Shown piece after piece: positions 5,466 to 7,763 of a DNA stretch of 7,763 nucleotides. Positions within the stretch are counted from its first letter, which is position 1. Each line of letters starts with the position of its first letter. The DNA comes from an uncultured Rubrivivax sp. (GTDB lineage Bacteria; Pseudomonadota; Gammaproteobacteria; Burkholderiales; Burkholderiaceae_C). Under the pieces are notes generated by a model that saw only the letters and a program-made list of their open reading frames with translations, was not told the DNA's origin and made no database searches. The position numbers were made by a program, and so were the translations under genes. The stretch is from the NCBI GenBank assembly GCA_937975735.1, contig CALJUI010000146.1:1-7763 (forward strand). The letters are read 5' to 3'.

Positions 5466-7763
5466 TCAGCGCGCAGCCTGGGCCGCTTTCCAGACCGTGA
5501 ACGGCGTCGCCGGCATCGGCACGTCCTTGACGCCGAGGGCGTCGCAGATCGCGTTGATCACCGCCGGCGGCGAGCCGATCGCGCCGGCCTCGCCGCAGCC
5601 CTTGACGCCCAGCGGGTTGTGCGTGCACGGCGTGCCCTTGGCGGTCTCGACCGTGAAGCTGGGGAAGTCGTCGGCGCGCGGCATCGCGTAGTCCATGTAG
5701 CTGCCGGTCAGCAACTGGCCCGACTCGTCGTCGTAGACGCCGTGCTCGAGCAGGGCCTGGCCGATGCCCTGCGCCAGGCCGCCATGCACCTGGCCCTCGA
5801 CGATCATCGGGTTGATGACGTTGCCGAAGTCGTCGCAGGCGGTCATGCGGTCGATGCGCACGTGGCCGGTGGCCGGATCGACCTCGACCTCGCAGATGTA
5901 GCTGCCGGCCGGGTAGGTGAAGTTGCTTGGGTCGTAGAACGCGTTCTCGTTCAGCCCCGGCTCGAGCTTGTCGTGCGGGAAGTTGTGCGGCACGTAGGCG
6001 GTTAGCGAGACCTGCGCGAACGGGACCTTCTTGTCGGTGCCGGCGACCTTGAACTCGCCGCCCTCGAAGACCACGTCGGCGTCCGAGGCCTCCATCAGGT
6101 GCGCCGCGATCTTCTTGCCCTTGGCGATGATCTTGTCGACCGCCTTGACGATGGCGGTGCCGCCGACGGCCAGCGAGCGGCTGCCGTAGGTGCCCATGCC
6201 GAACAGCACCTTGCCGGTGTCGCCGTGCTCGATGCTGATGTCGCTCATCGGGATGCCGAGCTTGTCGGCCACCACCTGCGCGAAGGTCGTCTCGTGCCCC
6301 TGGCCGTGGCTGTGGCTGCCGGTGAAGATCGAGACCTTGCCGGTCGGGTGCACGCGCACCTCGCCGGCCTCGAACAGGCCGGCGCGGGCGCCGAGCGCAC
6401 CGGCGACCGAACTCGGCGCGATGCCGCAGGCCTCGATGTAGGCCGAGTAGCCGAGGCCCCGCTTCAGGCCCTTGGCCTCGCTGGCCTTGCGCCGCTCGGC
6501 GAAGCCCTTCACGTCGGCGAGCTCGACCGCGCGCTTCATCGTCGCGTCGTAGTCGCCGGTGTCGTAGGTCAGGCCGACCGGCGACGCGTACGGGAACTCG
6601 GTGATGAAGTTGCGCCGGCGCAGTTCGGCCGGGTCCATCTTCAGCTCGTGCGCCGCGGTCTCGACGATGCGCTCGACGGTGTAGGTGGCCTCCGGCCGGC
6701 CGGCGCCGCGGTAGGCGTCCACCGGGGCGGTGTTGGTGAACATCGCCTGCACCTGGCAGTGGATCTTCGGCGTCTTGTACTGGCCGGCGAGCAGCGTCGC
6801 GTACAGGATCGTCGGCACCGCGGTCGAGAAGGTCGACAGGTAGGCGCCGAGGTTGGCCACCGTGTTCACGCGCAAGGCCAGGAAGTGCCCGTCCTTGTCG
6901 AGCGCCAGCTCGGCGGTGGTCAGGTGGTCGCGGCCGTGCGCGTCGGACAGGAAGGACTCGCTGCGCTCGGCGGTCCACTTGATCGGCCGGCCGATCTGCT
7001 TGCTGGCCCAGACCAGTGCGGTCTCCTCGCCGTAGAGGAAGATCTTCGAGCCGAAGCCGCCACCGACGTCGGGCGCCACGACGCGCATCTTGTGCTCCGG
7101 GATGCCGAGCACGAAGGCGCACATCAGCAGCCGCTCGACGTGCGGGTTCTGGTTGGCCACGTACAGCGTGTAGCTGTCGGCGTTGGCGTCGTAGGCGGCG
7201 TTTGCCGCGCGCGGCTCGATCGCGTTCGGGATCAGCCGGTTGTTGCGGAAGGTCAGCGTGGTCTTGTGTGCGGCGCTCTTGAAGGCGGCGTCGACGCCGT
7301 CCTTGTCGCCGATGGCCCAGAGATAGCACTGGTTGCCCTTGGCCTCGTCGTGCACCAGCGCGCCGGCCTTCGCGGCGGTGGCGATGTCGACGACCGCCGG
7401 CAGCTCCTCGTAGTCGACGTCGATCAGCTGCGCCGCGGCCTTGGCCTGCTCGAGCGTCTCGGCGACGACCAGCGCGACCCGGTCGCCGACGTAGCGCACC
7501 TTGCCGTGCGCGAGCACCGGGTGCTTGGGCTCGGTCATCGCGCTGCCGTCGGTGTTGTTGATCTGCCAGCCGCAGGGCAGGCCGCCGATGTCCTTGAAGT
7601 GCGCGCCGGTGAAGATGCCGAGCACCCCGGGCGCCTTCGCGGCGGCGGCGGTGTCGACCTTCTTCAGCGTCGCATGCGCGTAGGGCGAGCGCAGGAAGAC
7701 GCCGTAGCTCTGCTGCGGCAGCACGATGTCGTCGGTGTACTGGCCGCGGCCGGTGAGGAAGCG
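5466..7763 (-). CDS. coxL: Molybdopterin-binding large subunit, form II CoxL-type (5' end beyond window)
   Basis: This is the catalytic Mo-cofactor subunit of a xanthine oxidase-family hydroxylase. The frame is open to the right edge (765 residues) and starts in RFLTGRGQYTDDI, close to the normal N-terminus, so only about 15-35 residues are missing. Motifs, numbered from the window edge, are VGGGFGSK at about 233-240 and the active-site loop AYRGAGR at 350-356 (bases 6716-6696). They are followed by VEGQVHGGLAQGIGQAL, and GCGEAG with the catalytic Glu at residue 725 (bases 5591-5589). AYRGAGR is the form II CoxL signature. Proven CO dehydrogenases carry AYxCSFR, whose Cys binds copper; that Cys is absent here. 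The accessory genes coxD, E and G downstream support the cox grouping. CO oxidation by form II enzymes is doubtful, and another small substrate is possible. A valine GTG at 7724 is internal, not the start. Confidence 0.5.
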   Translation of the reverse strand, partial: RFLTGRGQYTDDIVLPQQSYGVFLRSPYAHATLKKVDTAAAAKAPGVLGIFTGAHFKDIGGLPCGWQINNTDGSAMTEPKHPVLAHGKVRYVGDRVALVVAETLEQAKAAAQLIDVDYEELPAVVDIATAAKAGALVHDEAKGNQCYLWAIGDKDGVDAAFKSAAHKTTLTFRNNRLIPNAIEPRAANAAYDANADSYTLYVANQNPHVERLLMCAFVLGIPEHKMRVVAPDVGGGFGSKIFLYGEETALVWASKQIGRPIKWTAERSESFLSDAHGRDHLTTAELALDKDGHFLALRVNTVANLGAYLSTFSTAVPTILYATLLAGQYKTPKIHCQVQAMFTNTAPVDAYRGAGRPEATYTVERIVETAAHELKMDPAELRRRNFITEFPYASPVGLTYDTGDYDATMKRAVELADVKGFAERRKASEAKGLKRGLGYSAYIEACGIAPSSVAGALGARAGLFEAGEVRVHPTGKVSIFTGSHSHGQGHETTFAQVVADKLGIPMSDISIEHGDTGKVLFGMGTYGSRSLAVGGTAIVKAVDKIIAKGKKIAAHLMEASDADVVFEGGEFKVAGTDKKVPFAQVSLTAYVPHNFPHDKLEPGLNENAFYDPSNFTYPAGSYICEVEVDPATGHVRIDRMTACDDFGNVINPMIVEGQVHGGLAQGIGQALLEHGVYDDESGQLLTGSYMDYAMPRADDFPSFTVETAKGTPCTHNPLGVKGCGEAGAIGSPPAVINAICDALGVKDVPMPATPFTVWKAAQAAR

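Noticed and set aside
4023..6005. A 660-codon plus-strand open frame
   Set aside because: It lies antisense to coxD, coxM and coxL, whose motifs are intact. Its composition is low-complexity and it shows no recognisable domain. The same holds for the plus-strand frame at 2515-4359.
2488..7329. A 1613-codon open frame on the minus strand spanning coxE, coxD, coxM and much of coxL
   Set aside because: Only its last 403 codons (from 3699) are a real protein. The rest is the wrong frame of coxD, coxM and coxL, kept free of stops by high GC, and reads as Arg/Gly/Ala-rich nonsense.
7722..7724. GTG as the start of the large subunit
   Set aside because: Conserved N-terminal sequence (RFLTGRGQYTDD) continues upstream to the window edge, so this is an internal valine.

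Overview
The window is very GC-rich DNA with dense coding and no mobile elements, RNA genes or CRISPR. Its gene content and protein style fit a metabolically versatile betaproteobacterium, most likely of the Burkholderiales (Rubrivivax/Leptothrix/Methylibium-like). That placement is an inference from composition and family style, not from a marker gene.

Left part, 1-1954: three small transcription units. A minus-strand gene cut by the left edge (1-892) encodes a ModE-type helix-turn-helix fused to a periplasmic-binding-like domain, a family associated with molybdate/tungstate and molybdoenzyme control. Divergent from it across 65 bp is a Crp/Fnr-family regulator (958-1662). After a 97-bp gap comes a two-helix DUF2892/YgaP-type membrane protein of 64 residues (1760-1954). 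The gap holds a near-perfect 14-bp palindrome with CRP-type GTGA-N6-TCAC half-sites. The Crp-like protein has a CRP-type recognition helix (R-E-x3-R), so it is the obvious candidate to bind there.

Right part, 7763 down to 1958: a minus-strand molybdenum hydroxylase operon of the carbon monoxide dehydrogenase (cox) type, read in the order coxL (5' end beyond the window) - coxM - coxD - coxE - coxG. coxL encodes the molybdopterin large subunit and coxM the FAD subunit. coxD is a MoxR-type AAA+ ATPase and coxE a VWA-domain partner, both thought to mature the active site. coxG is an SRPBCC-fold protein with a C-terminal amphipathic helix, probably a membrane or quinone link. The genes are tightly packed: 15 bp between L and M, a 1-bp overlap of D and E, and a 10-bp overlap of E and G. 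A [2Fe-2S] subunit gene (coxS) is expected just beyond the right edge.

The large subunit carries the active-site loop AYRGAGR, the form II signature, and not the AYxCSFR loop of proven CO dehydrogenases. It therefore lacks the cysteine that holds copper in the Mo-Cu centre, and its true substrate is uncertain. No XdhC-like coxF lies in the visible cluster. A strong intrinsic terminator sits in the operon direction between coxM and coxD, ending 7 bp before the coxD start codon. It would partly uncouple the accessory genes D-E-G from the structural genes. The small Crp-like/DUF2892 unit converges on the cox operon with only 3 bp between stop codons, and no obvious bidirectional terminator is present there.
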